A stretch of DNA of 6,187 nt from CAYFJO01 sp964343305 (lineage in GTDB: Bacteria > Planctomycetota > Planctomycetia > Pirellulales > Pirellulaceae), in contig CAYFJO010000588.1 in NCBI GenBank assembly GCA_964343305.1, positions 1 to 6,187 of the forward strand, read 5' to 3'. The notes under the pieces are model-generated. The model made no database searches. It was not told the origin of the DNA and was given only the letters and a program-made list of their open reading frames with translations. This document shows, piece after piece, positions 1 through 6,187 of the stretch (within the stretch, counting starts at the first letter, position 1; the number at the start of each line of letters is the position of its first letter). The position numbers and the translations under genes are program-made.

Positions 1-1502
1 CGGCCAACGATGCCGATCGGACCAGTCACATCACAATCGACAACAACATCATTCGCCACAGCGGGCGCATTTTCCCCTGTGCCGTCGGAGTGTGGATCGG
101 ACATAGCTCGGACAACAACGTTACCCATAACGAAATCGCCGACCTCTACTACACGGGCATTTCCGCCGGTTGGCGCTGGGGGTACGGCAAGAGTCTGGCC
201 AAACAAAATCGCATCGCGTTTAACCATGTGCATCACATCGGCTGGGGCGTACTCAGTGACATGGGCGGCATCTATACGCTCGGACCATCGGAAGGCACTG
301 CCGTAACGGACAACGTCTTCCACGACATTTACGCCTTTTCCTACGGCGGTTGGGGGCTCTACACTGACGAAGGCAGTTCGAACATCCTCTTCGAAAACAA
401 CCTGGTGTATCGCGTCAAAACCGGCGGGTTCCACCAGCACTATGGCCGCGAAAACGTCGTCCGCAACAACATCCTGGCCTTTAGCAAAGATCAGCAACTC
501 CAGGCGACTCGTGTCGAAGACCATCTGTCGTTCACGTTCGAAAACAACATCGTCTACTGGAACACCGGCACGCTTCTCGCAGGGCGCTGGAACGACGTGA
601 AGTTCAGCAGCCGCAACAACTGCTTCTGGAACGCAGCGGGCAGACCGATCGATTTTGCCGGCAAATCGCTCGACCAATGGCAGGCCGCCGGACACGAACG
701 AGGCTCGATCATCGCCGATCCCAAGTTCAAGAATCCTGTCGAGTACAACTTCCAACTTGCCGACGATTCGCCGGCGACGAAGCTGGGCTTCAAACGATTT
801 GACTACACCAAAGCGGGTGTTTATGGCGATGCCGAGTGGGTTCGCAAAGCGGCCGAGGTCAGCTTCCCACCACTACGCCCAGTTCCTGATCCGCCACCGC
901 TTTCGATCCGTGATGATTTCGAGCAACGAAAGGTTGGGCAGCCGCCAGCGGGTGCCGAACTTCATATCGAGAACCGAGGCGATTCGATTTTGGTGACGGA
1001 TATAACGGCCGCCGCAGGCAAACACAGCCTGAAAATCACCGATGCCGAGGGACTCGCCAAGACCTATAATCCTCACTTGGTCTATCGCGGAATGAACTAC
1101 GGTGAGGGGCGCGTGCACAACTCCTTCGATCTCCGCGTCGAGGAAGGAAGCTACGTTCAGTTTGAATGGCGCGACTACCAGACCCGGTCGCCCTACATTA
1201 CCGGCCCTCGGTTCACCGTTCGCGACGCCAAGCTGCAAATGCCCGGCGGGATCGTCGAGAGTCTTCCGGTTGGCAAGTGGGTCCGCTTCGAGATCATGGC
1301 TGACATGTCCGAGGCCCGTGGCAGCCGTTGGACGCTACGCGTGACTTCGTCTGGAAGAAAAGCCCGCGTCTTTCGCGACCTTCTATTTGCAAATCCCAAT
1401 TGCCACAAACTCAACTGGATCGGATTCACCAGCAACGCCAACTGGCGCACTGAATTCTATCTGGACAACTTCGTGCTGAAACCCATGAAGGAGTTGCCGT
1501 GA
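1..1502 (+). CDS. Right-handed beta-helix glycosidase-type protein with C-terminal lectin-like domain (5' end missing)
   Basis: The reading frame is open from the left edge (first whole codon at base 3) to a TGA at 1500-1502, so the N-terminus and any signal peptide lie outside the window. About 499 residues are visible; numbering here starts at the first visible codon. Residues 1 to about 270 show repeated parallel beta-helix rungs with Asn-rich turns (IDNNIIR, FENNLVY, RNNILAF, ENNIVYW), ending in the typical IADPKFK segment. A Pro-rich linker (about 289-300) leads to a beta-sandwich of roughly 190 residues, resembling a laminin-G/concanavalin-like domain and ending in FYLDNFVLKP. Two acidic motifs, SDMGGIY (Asp86) and YTDEGSS (Asp122), are strongly retained in this type of protein and are candidate catalytic residues. 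The pattern recalls GH141 (fucosidase or xylanase members), but that assignment is from memory. It is probably an exported enzyme on a deoxysugar- or pentose-containing glycan. The fold is fairly certain; the substrate is not known. Confidence 0.85.
   Translation, partial: ANDADRTSHITIDNNIIRHSGRIFPCAVGVWIGHSSDNNVTHNEIADLYYTGISAGWRWGYGKSLAKQNRIAFNHVHHIGWGVLSDMGGIYTLGPSEGTAVTDNVFHDIYAFSYGGWGLYTDEGSSNILFENNLVYRVKTGGFHQHYGRENVVRNNILAFSKDQQLQATRVEDHLSFTFENNIVYWNTGTLLAGRWNDVKFSSRNNCFWNAAGRPIDFAGKSLDQWQAAGHERGSIIADPKFKNPVEYNFQLADDSPATKLGFKRFDYTKAGVYGDAEWVRKAAEVSFPPLRPVPDPPPLSIRDDFEQRKVGQPPAGAELHIENRGDSILVTDITAAAGKHSLKITDAEGLAKTYNPHLVYRGMNYGEGRVHNSFDLRVEEGSYVQFEWRDYQTRSPYITGPRFTVRDAKLQMPGGIVESLPVGKWVRFEIMADMSEARGSRWTLRVTSSGRKARVFRDLLFANPNCHKLNWIGFTSNANWRTEFYLDNFVLKPMKELP
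1488..1493 (+). promoter_or_regulatory. Shine-Dalgarno sequence fixing a GTG start
   Basis: AAGGAG lies 5 bases before the GTG at 1499, inside the last codons of the upstream gene. It decides the start of the second gene, because no in-frame ATG follows for over 100 codons. The GTG overlaps the upstream stop as GTGA, so ribosomes finishing the first gene can reinitiate directly. Confidence 0.8.
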
Positions 1503-3052
1503 ACCGCTTGTTCGTTCGTCGAGTCCTTTGGCTGTGCTGCCTGCTTGCGACGTGCCCAGTGGTTCAGCGTTTCCATGTTTTCCAGGTATCGGCCGCGGAC
1601 ACGGAGACCTCACGATTATGGGGTGTGGCCGGTGAGCGGTGGGAATCCGGTGGGCGGTTGCCGGACTACTCGTACGCTGGATATCACCGTGGCGAGCGAC
1701 CGTTGCCCGAGCGTCACCCCGATGTCAGCATCAGAGACTTCGGTGCTGTCGGCGACGGGATAACCGACGACACCGCTGCCTTCAAACGAGCCGTTCGTGA
1801 AGCCCAGGGAAAGGTGATTGCCGTTCCGCCAGGTCGCTACATGATTACCAAAATCATCGAGATTCGAGCCGCCGGCACAGTTCTGCAGGGCGCGGGAACG
1901 CAGGAGACAACAATCTACGTGCCGAAGCCGCTAGAGCAGATCCGCTCTAACATGGGCGCGACCACCTCGGGTCGGCCAACGTCAAACTACTCATGGTCGG
2001 GCGGGATCATTTGGGCCAAGGGCAGTTGGGATGGTAAGACGGTCTCGAAGGTGACGGGGTCAGCTCGGCGGGGTGAGACGACGCTCGTCGTCGAGCGGGC
2101 CGACCGTTTCGAAGTTGGCGACGAGGTTCGTCTGGTTTTGCGGGACGACGACAAACGCAGCCTTGTCCATCACCTCTACGGCGGAGACCCGGGCGACATC
2201 AACAACCTTAAGGGCGTGCGCGAGGAGTGGATCGCGCGTGTTCTCCAAGTCGATCGCAACGCACGGCAGATTGCCTTCGATCGGCCCTTGCGAACCGACG
2301 TGCGCCCAGAGTGGCAACCGGTGCTCTACCGCGCCCGCAGCACCGCCGAAGAAATAGGCATTGAGCATCTCGCTTTCGAGTTCCCGGTCACTTCCTACAA
2401 GGGCCACTTCACGGAACTCGGCTACAACGCCATTGCGTTCAGTGGCGTGCGCAATGGCTGGGTGCGAAACGTCGAGATCCGTCACGCCGACAGCGGCATC
2501 TTCATCAGCGGCGCCAACTGCACTGTCACCGGCGTGGTGTGGACATCCGCTCGTAAGCGAGACGGCGGCCGGAATAGCACGGGCCACCACGGCATCACCC
2601 TCCGCGGAACCGACCACCTGCTAAGCAACTTCGACTTCCGCACCAAGTTCATTCACGACATCACGATGTCTCGCGGATCGACGGGAAACGTTGTCGTCAG
2701 TGGCCGTGGCGAAGACCTGACCTTCGACCACCATAAATACGCCAACCATGCAAACCTCTTTAGCGACATCGATGCTGGTGTGGGAACCAACATGTTTCGG
2801 TCTGGTGGCGGGGCAAAGCTTGGGCGACACTGCGGCGCATGGACCACCTGGTGGAACATCCGCACCGATCGCCCCGTCCGCTTTCCGGCCGGTTGGGCAA
2901 CGGACATGATCAACATCATCGGCGTTCGGTCCGACGGCCCTTCCGTTACCAACGCCGCTGGCCGCTGGTTCGAAGTGATTCCGCCTGATCGACTGCACCC
3001 TTCGAATCTCTACCAGGCGCAATTGAAGCGGCGGCTGCGAACAACTAAATAA
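1499..3052 (+). CDS. Exported pectate-lyase-superfamily (GH28/GH55-like) beta-helix protein
   Basis: The 517-residue protein starts at GTG, supported by AAGGAG 5 bases upstream and a 4-base overlap with the preceding gene, which implies translational coupling in one operon. Residues 1-33 look like a signal peptide: basic MNRLFVRR, a hydrophobic stretch to about 22, then a VSA-A cleavage-like site. From about residue 75, SIRDFGAVGDGITDDTAAF is the hallmark start of the Pectate_lyase_3 fold, followed by VPPGRY and LQGAGT, typical of its first rungs. An insertion at about 175-275 looks like a beta-rich subdomain (GDEVRLVLRDD) before the helix resumes. The C-terminal part carries unusual conserved-looking motifs: TGHHGITLRGT (361-371), FDHHKYANHANL (409-420) and GGGAKLGRHCGAWTTWWNIR (436-455), dense in His, Asp and Trp and plausible for the active cleft. 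It is probably a secreted polysaccharide lyase or hydrolase. The fold is confident; neither the reaction nor the CAZy family can be named. Confidence 0.87.
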   Translation: MNRLFVRRVLWLCCLLATCPVVQRFHVFQVSAADTETSRLWGVAGERWESGGRLPDYSYAGYHRGERPLPERHPDVSIRDFGAVGDGITDDTAAFKRAVREAQGKVIAVPPGRYMITKIIEIRAAGTVLQGAGTQETTIYVPKPLEQIRSNMGATTSGRPTSNYSWSGGIIWAKGSWDGKTVSKVTGSARRGETTLVVERADRFEVGDEVRLVLRDDDKRSLVHHLYGGDPGDINNLKGVREEWIARVLQVDRNARQIAFDRPLRTDVRPEWQPVLYRARSTAEEIGIEHLAFEFPVTSYKGHFTELGYNAIAFSGVRNGWVRNVEIRHADSGIFISGANCTVTGVVWTSARKRDGGRNSTGHHGITLRGTDHLLSNFDFRTKFIHDITMSRGSTGNVVVSGRGEDLTFDHHKYANHANLFSDIDAGVGTNMFRSGGGAKLGRHCGAWTTWWNIRTDRPVRFPAGWATDMINIIGVRSDGPSVTNAAGRWFEVIPPDRLHPSNLYQAQLKRRLRTTK

Positions 3053-3104
3053 ACGAATCGTCCGAGTTTGGAGAGAGAGTCCTCAGAGTTCATCCCGTTG
3101 AATT

Positions 3105-3114
3105 GAAACGTTTC
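3105..3114. promoter_or_regulatory. CG-centred 10-bp palindrome, LacI-type operator candidate
   Basis: GAAACGTTTC is a perfect palindrome in the 75-base gap between the second and third plus-strand genes. It directly abuts the GGAG Shine-Dalgarno and ends 13 bases before the ATG. LacI/GalR-family repressors typically bind CG-centred palindromes of this kind, so it could control the BNR_4 gene separately from the two genes upstream. No clear -35/-10 pair was found in the gap, and a 10-bp palindrome can arise by chance. Confidence 0.4.
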
Positions 3115-3118
3115 GGAG
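3115..3118 (+). promoter_or_regulatory. Shine-Dalgarno for the BNR_4 gene
   Basis: GGAG sits 9 bases before the ATG at 3128, an acceptable spacing. It favours this start over the in-frame ATG at 3143, which would also shorten the basic n-region of the signal peptide. Confidence 0.6.
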
Positions 3119-3127
3119 CACGTTCGA

Positions 3128-4621
3128 ATGAAGAACAAACCGATGAGAAGCCTGATTGTTTTGGCCGTGTGTATCTTCTTCAGCAGCGGTTTCGCACAGC
3201 ATGCGAACCATTTGCTTGCGGAAGATGGAAACGACAAAGTGACGGTCAACAAACAGGACGACGGCTATCGCGGTATCTGGTACATGAACCAGCCGTCGGG
3301 TGACGAGTATGTCTATAAGTACAGCGGTGGTCTGGGCACCTACTGCGCCAAGCACCGGCCCTTCGCTGTCTATCGCCCCGAAGTGCAGCGGACGTTTTTC
3401 TGTTACGGCGGCACAACCAAGGACAGCAATCGCCGGTTGGTCCACATGGTGTCCTATTTCGACCATCGCACCAAGTCTGTCCCCAGGCCAACGCTTCTGC
3501 TTGACAAACAGACCAGCGACGCGCACGACAATCCTGTCATTTCAGTCGACGACAAAGGGTATCTTTGGATCTTTTCCACGTCTCACGGGACGTCCCGGCC
3601 GTCATACATTCATCGCAGTACGCGACCGTACAGTGTCGAAGAGTTTGAACAAGTTGAGGCCACCCGCGCGAATGGGAAGCAGCGCGTAGCGATCGATAAC
3701 TTTTCCTACATGCAAGCCTGGCATATCCGCGGCCGTGGCTTTCTCTGCTTCTTCACGCGATACGGCGACCCTGCCAAGCGAACGCTCATGTGCATGACAA
3801 GTGCCGACGGAGTCAACTGGAGTGAGTGGCAGCGGCTGGCAGCGGTCGAGGAAGGCCATTATCAGATCAGTGCGGTTGGGCGCGATCGCGCGGGTACGGC
3901 ATTCAATTATCATCCGCAAGGAAAAGGACTGAACTGGCGGACCAACTTGTACTACTTGGAGACGCCGGACTTTGGAAAGACCTGGCAAACGATTGACGGA
4001 CGGCGCGTGGACGTTCCGCTAACCAGTGCGGACAGCGAGGCGATCGTCCATAACTATCGCGAGGAAAAGTTGAACGTCTATCTGAAAGACATTCGCTACG
4101 ACGAGCACGACCGGCCAGTCATCTTGTATCTGACGAGCAAGGGATATCAGTCTGGACCGAAAAACGATCCGCGCACTTGGACAACCGCCCGCTGGACAGG
4201 TAGCGCCTGGGAAATCAACAGGGCATTCACCTCGGACAACAACTACGACATGGGTTCCCTGTGGATTGAAGACGACGGAACTTGGCGAATCATCGCACCC
4301 ACAGAGACCGGTCCGCAGCCCTACAACCCAGGCGGTGAAGTCGCTCTCTGGATCAGTCATGACAAAGGACAGAATTGGAAGAAACAGCAGCAAATGACAC
4401 GAGGCAGCGAGCGGAACCACACGTACGTCCGTCGCGCGGTTGACGCACACCGCGACTTCTACGGTCTGTGGGCAGACGGTCACGGTCGTCAACCGTCGCT
4501 GTCGAGATTATACATCTGCGATCGAGATGGAAACGCATGGATCTTGCCCAGACAGATGACTTCATCGAATGCTACGCTGCAACAATCGCTACCGGCCGGT
4601 TCCCCGGGTGGTTCGCAGTAG
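3128..4621 (+). CDS. Exported BNR_4 beta-propeller protein, probable polysaccharide lyase
   Basis: The protein has 497 residues. Residues 1-23 form a signal peptide: basic start, hydrophobic LIVLAVCIFF, then a GFA-Q cleavage-like site. The remainder fits a seven-bladed propeller of the BNR_4 type, with Asp-box-like turns at about 225-231 (SADGVNW), 279-286 (TPDFGKTW) and 410-417 (SHDKGQNW). Key residues are His133 (AHDNPVI) and His153 (TSHGTSRPSYIHRS), exactly 20 apart on successive strands, followed by Tyr194 (NFSYMQAW), Arg211 (FFTRYGD) and Tyr261/His262 (FNYHPQG). The His-His-Tyr-Arg order resembles what I recall of PL24/PL25 ulvan lyases; related propellers include PL42 rhamnose-glucuronate lyases. 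It lacks the sialidase RIP motif and Arg triad, so it should not be called a sialidase. It follows the beta-helix pair after 75 bases and may have its own operator. The last 20 or so residues are Ser/Gly/Gln-rich and probably disordered. Fold and export are secure; lyase activity is inferred. Confidence 0.88.
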   Translation: MKNKPMRSLIVLAVCIFFSSGFAQHANHLLAEDGNDKVTVNKQDDGYRGIWYMNQPSGDEYVYKYSGGLGTYCAKHRPFAVYRPEVQRTFFCYGGTTKDSNRRLVHMVSYFDHRTKSVPRPTLLLDKQTSDAHDNPVISVDDKGYLWIFSTSHGTSRPSYIHRSTRPYSVEEFEQVEATRANGKQRVAIDNFSYMQAWHIRGRGFLCFFTRYGDPAKRTLMCMTSADGVNWSEWQRLAAVEEGHYQISAVGRDRAGTAFNYHPQGKGLNWRTNLYYLETPDFGKTWQTIDGRRVDVPLTSADSEAIVHNYREEKLNVYLKDIRYDEHDRPVILYLTSKGYQSGPKNDPRTWTTARWTGSAWEINRAFTSDNNYDMGSLWIEDDGTWRIIAPTETGPQPYNPGGEVALWISHDKGQNWKKQQQMTRGSERNHTYVRRAVDAHRDFYGLWADGHGRQPSLSRLYICDRDGNAWILPRQMTSSNATLQQSLPAGSPGGSQ

Positions 4622-4646
4622 CTTTGTTCGCGCGCGGTAACGATTG

Positions 4647-5795
4647 CTATTTGTCCTTCATCAAGTGATCGCGATTGTCCGTCAGCCATTCCAGATTGAA
4701 TCGCGCGAACGTTAGCTTCTCGTACGGAGATGCCTGGCCGTTTTCATAGAGAAGCCCAATCGTCCCGTCCTTCAAAACGGTCAGGCAACAGTACGCCGAC
4801 GGCCCCGCGTGGATGACTTTCGAGATCGGCCACGTCTTCCCCTCGTCGTAGCTCAACCGGACGGTCATATTGACGCGCCTCGAGGCGCTCGCGGGATTGG
4901 CAAACAGCAACCGGTTCTTCCGGAAACCATCTCTCGTGTCGGTATGCCTGATCAGCGATGCCTGACACTTCGGTTCGGGCAGGTTTGTGTCGTCGAGCAT
5001 CGTTCGCCAGGTTCGACCACTGTCGTTTGAAGTCGCAACAGCTCGACAGTGCTTGCCGCGGTAACTGCGCATGTTCAACATCCACGAGCCATCCACTAAC
5101 TCCACCACCTGGCACTCATTCACCTTCGGCCCGGCGTCCGAACTGATCTGCCATGTCTTTCCGTGGTCGTTGCTGTAGATCAGGTGCGAGTGATCCTGCT
5201 CGGGCCGACGGCTGTAAGCGGGGAAGACCAGGCGACCGTCCCGTGTTTGTACGCCTCGGCCCGGCGCCGCCATCGTCGCTTCCCAACCGGGCTGCAAGAC
5301 GCGTTTGGTGATGTCGGTGGGTTTCGACCAGGTCCGGCCATCGTCACGACTCTGGATTGTGTGTAACGCGATCGTGCGGCGTTCCCGTTTGCGACGGCCG
5401 CTACGGTCGGGTTCGCCGAGGATGTAGTCGTACAAGATCCAAACCGCGTCGTTCTCGCGGTCAACCAGCATGCACGGATCACCGGCCGCTTCCTGACCCG
5501 GAAAATCGGCGAGAATCTTCAGCGGTTCCCAAGTCTTGCCGTTGTCGAAACTGCGTTTCAGTGCCAGATCGATATTGTTAATGGCGTCCCCGGGTCTTTC
5601 CACGCGGGCATCACAAACCGCCATCAGCGTCCCCTTACCCGTCGTTACCAGCGCAGGAATACGATACTCGCGGATATGGTCCTGACCGGCGACGAAGACA
5701 TCTTGGCTTTCGAAGAGCGGCTCCGCGCCAGCGACCTCGCATTCGCCAAGTAGACAGACGCTAACGAGCAGCAAGGTGGTTGTTGTCGTGTTCAT
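4647..5795 (-). CDS. Exported GH33 sialidase (exo-alpha-sialidase type)
   Basis: With ATG at 5795 the protein has 382 residues and begins with a clean signal peptide: MNTTTTT, hydrophobic LLLVSVCLL, then VAGA-EP for cleavage. In-frame TTG (5843) and ATG (5840) would add 16 or 15 residues, but they lie inside the palindrome at 5823-5889 and have no Shine-Dalgarno, so they are disfavoured. Counted from the ATG at 5795, the GH33 set is complete: Arg45 in YRIPALV, Asp70 (acid/base) in GDAINNIDLALKRS, Glu227 in NECQVVEL, Arg243 in LNMRSY, Arg307 in RRVNMTV and Tyr335 (nucleophile) in SAYCCLT, plus Glu350 in LLYE. Five Asp boxes are present: SFDNGKTW, SRDDGRTW, SNDHGKTW, SNDSGRTW and SYDEGKTW. It is a single six-bladed propeller with no added carbohydrate-binding module. 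It should release terminal alpha-ketosidic sugars: sialic acid by default, possibly Kdo- or Dha-like acids. It is convergent with the BNR_4 gene, 25 bases apart. A basic loop (GRRKRERR) sits between the first two Asp boxes. Confidence 0.93.
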   Translation of the reverse strand: MNTTTTTLLLVSVCLLGECEVAGAEPLFESQDVFVAGQDHIREYRIPALVTTGKGTLMAVCDARVERPGDAINNIDLALKRSFDNGKTWEPLKILADFPGQEAAGDPCMLVDRENDAVWILYDYILGEPDRSGRRKRERRTIALHTIQSRDDGRTWSKPTDITKRVLQPGWEATMAAPGRGVQTRDGRLVFPAYSRRPEQDHSHLIYSNDHGKTWQISSDAGPKVNECQVVELVDGSWMLNMRSYRGKHCRAVATSNDSGRTWRTMLDDTNLPEPKCQASLIRHTDTRDGFRKNRLLFANPASASRRVNMTVRLSYDEGKTWPISKVIHAGPSAYCCLTVLKDGTIGLLYENGQASPYEKLTFARFNLEWLTDNRDHLMKDK

Positions 5796-5822
5796 TCTTT
5801 TGCCATTTGGCGCACTTTTTCT

Positions 5823-5889
5823 CCCAACGAATTCAGGCATCAACGAATGGGCGCGCGTCCGTCATTCGCTGATTCTTTAATTCGTTGGG
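5823..5889. repeat. 67-bp imperfect palindrome between the DUF1501 and sialidase genes
   Basis: Two 27-base arms (5823-5849 and 5863-5889) share one centre at 5856 and match at 23 of 27 positions. The outer 11 bases are perfect (CCCAACGAATT with AATTCGTTGGG), as are the innermost six (CGAATG with CATTCG) and the intervening ATCA/TGAT. A 13-base GC-rich loop separates the arms. The motif CAACGAAT also recurs within the left arm at 5825 and 5841. It fills most of the 126 bases between the DUF1501 stop and the preferred sialidase start. It could be a DUF1501 terminator hairpin (no U-tract follows), an mRNA-stabilising hairpin, a regulator site, or a dispersed REP-like element. Confidence 0.75.
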
Positions 5890-5921
5890 CATATTTCTGC
5901 CAGCGCTTGGTCGCGCGTTCC

Positions 5922-6187
5922 TTAGGAATCGCTTAGAACGTCTTCCCGAATGCAATCCAGCAACGGGTAGTCCGCGCCGAGGATCGGCCGGCTGGGGGTG
6001 TCGAGCCAGCGTTCGAGGATCGCGCGGTAGATGCTACGGAAGTCGACGTGCATCCGTAGATTGCCGCTGCCGTGGAAATTGTCTGGACCGGCGATGTCCG
6101 AGTAGTTCTCAAGCTCCTTCAGGCTGGGCTGAGTGCCGTGGACGCCGGGCTTGACGCCTGGGCCGAACAGGAACACGGGTCCCGCCG
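5922..6187 (-). CDS. DUF1501 family protein, C-terminal part
   Basis: The frame is open from the right edge to a TAA at 5924-5922, showing the last 87 residues; the start lies beyond the window. The segment FGPGVKPGVHGTQPSL followed by VDFRSIYRAILERWLD and ILGADYPLLD is the usual ending of DUF1501 proteins, which belong to the alkaline-phosphatase/sulfatase-like superfamily. They commonly carry a Tat-type signal and are greatly expanded in planctomycetes, where they often sit beside DUF1800 or DUF1549/DUF1553 cytochrome-type genes. Such a partner would be expected just past the right edge. The role of the family is not established, so no reaction is claimed. It is on the same strand as the sialidase, 126 bases upstream of that gene's preferred start, with a palindrome between, so cotranscription is possible but not shown. 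Confidence 0.9.
   Translation of the reverse strand, partial: AGPVFLFGPGVKPGVHGTQPSLKELENYSDIAGPDNFHGSGNLRMHVDFRSIYRAILERWLDTPSRPILGADYPLLDCIREDVLSDS

Noticed and set aside
1499..1560. Possible lipoprotein signal in the beta-helix protein (LATC near residue 19)
   Set aside because: Thr directly before the Cys does not fit a lipobox; an ordinary signal peptide with a later VSA-A site fits better.
2060..2617. Long 185-codon minus-strand reading frame
   Set aside because: It lies wholly inside the well-supported beta-helix gene at 1499-3052, has no recognisable motif or signal, and is of the kind expected opposite a GC-rich coding region.
3068..3103. Promoter-like TTGGAG and TTGAAT hexamers in the 75-base gap
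   Set aside because: They are spaced 24 bases apart, too far for a sigma70-type promoter, and each matches the consensus only partly.
3083..3526. 147-codon minus-strand frame across the 5' end of the BNR_4 gene
   Set aside because: The composition is shadow-like, with no Shine-Dalgarno or domain, and it conflicts with the secure signal peptide and propeller start on the plus strand.
4622..4646. Bidirectional terminator between the convergent BNR_4 and sialidase genes
   Set aside because: The 25-base gap contains a CG-rich run but no stem-loop with a following T-run on either strand.
5796..5843. N-terminal extension of the sialidase from TTG 5843 or ATG 5840
   Set aside because: It would place 15-16 polar, charged residues before an otherwise complete signal peptide, lies partly in the palindrome, and lacks a ribosome binding site.
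5901..5911. Short palindrome-like CCAGCGCTTGG downstream of the DUF1501 stop
   Set aside because: Only the central AGCGCT is perfect; too short and imperfect to support a site.

Overview
The window reads as a fragment of a planctomycete genome, most likely Pirellulaceae-like. This is an inference from three things: the moderately GC-rich composition, a DUF1501 C-terminus at the right edge, and a cluster of exported beta-helix and beta-propeller glycan-active proteins. Nothing in the window fixes the species. There are no RNA genes, no CRISPR array and no recognisable insertion sequence.

Layout: on the plus strand, 1-1502 is the 3' part of a large right-handed beta-helix protein with a C-terminal lectin-like sandwich domain (glycosidase type, GH141-like). 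It overlaps by 4 bases (GTGA) with 1499-3052, an exported pectate-lyase-superfamily beta-helix protein. A 75-base gap follows, holding a CG-centred palindrome next to a Shine-Dalgarno sequence. Next is 3128-4621, an exported BNR_4 beta-propeller whose histidine pair suggests a polysaccharide lyase. On the minus strand, convergent with it, 5795-4647 encodes an exported GH33 sialidase-type enzyme with a complete catalytic set. Upstream of that gene lies a 67-bp imperfect palindrome (5823-5889), and then the end of a DUF1501 gene (6187-5922), which runs off the right edge.

How the genes may work together: the three complete enzyme genes each begin with a recognisable export signal, and the partial first gene belongs to an exported type. 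The set looks like part of a polysaccharide-utilisation locus for a complex, acidic, deoxysugar-containing glycan. Two target types fit: an algal or plant pectin-like polymer cut by beta-helix enzymes and a propeller lyase, or a glycan carrying terminal ulosonic acids (sialic acid, Kdo or Dha type) removed by the GH33 enzyme. The substrate cannot be settled from this window. I see no wholly new system. The best leads are the lyase-like residue layout in the BNR_4 protein, the little-characterised beta-helix protein at 1499-3052, and the two intergenic palindromes.
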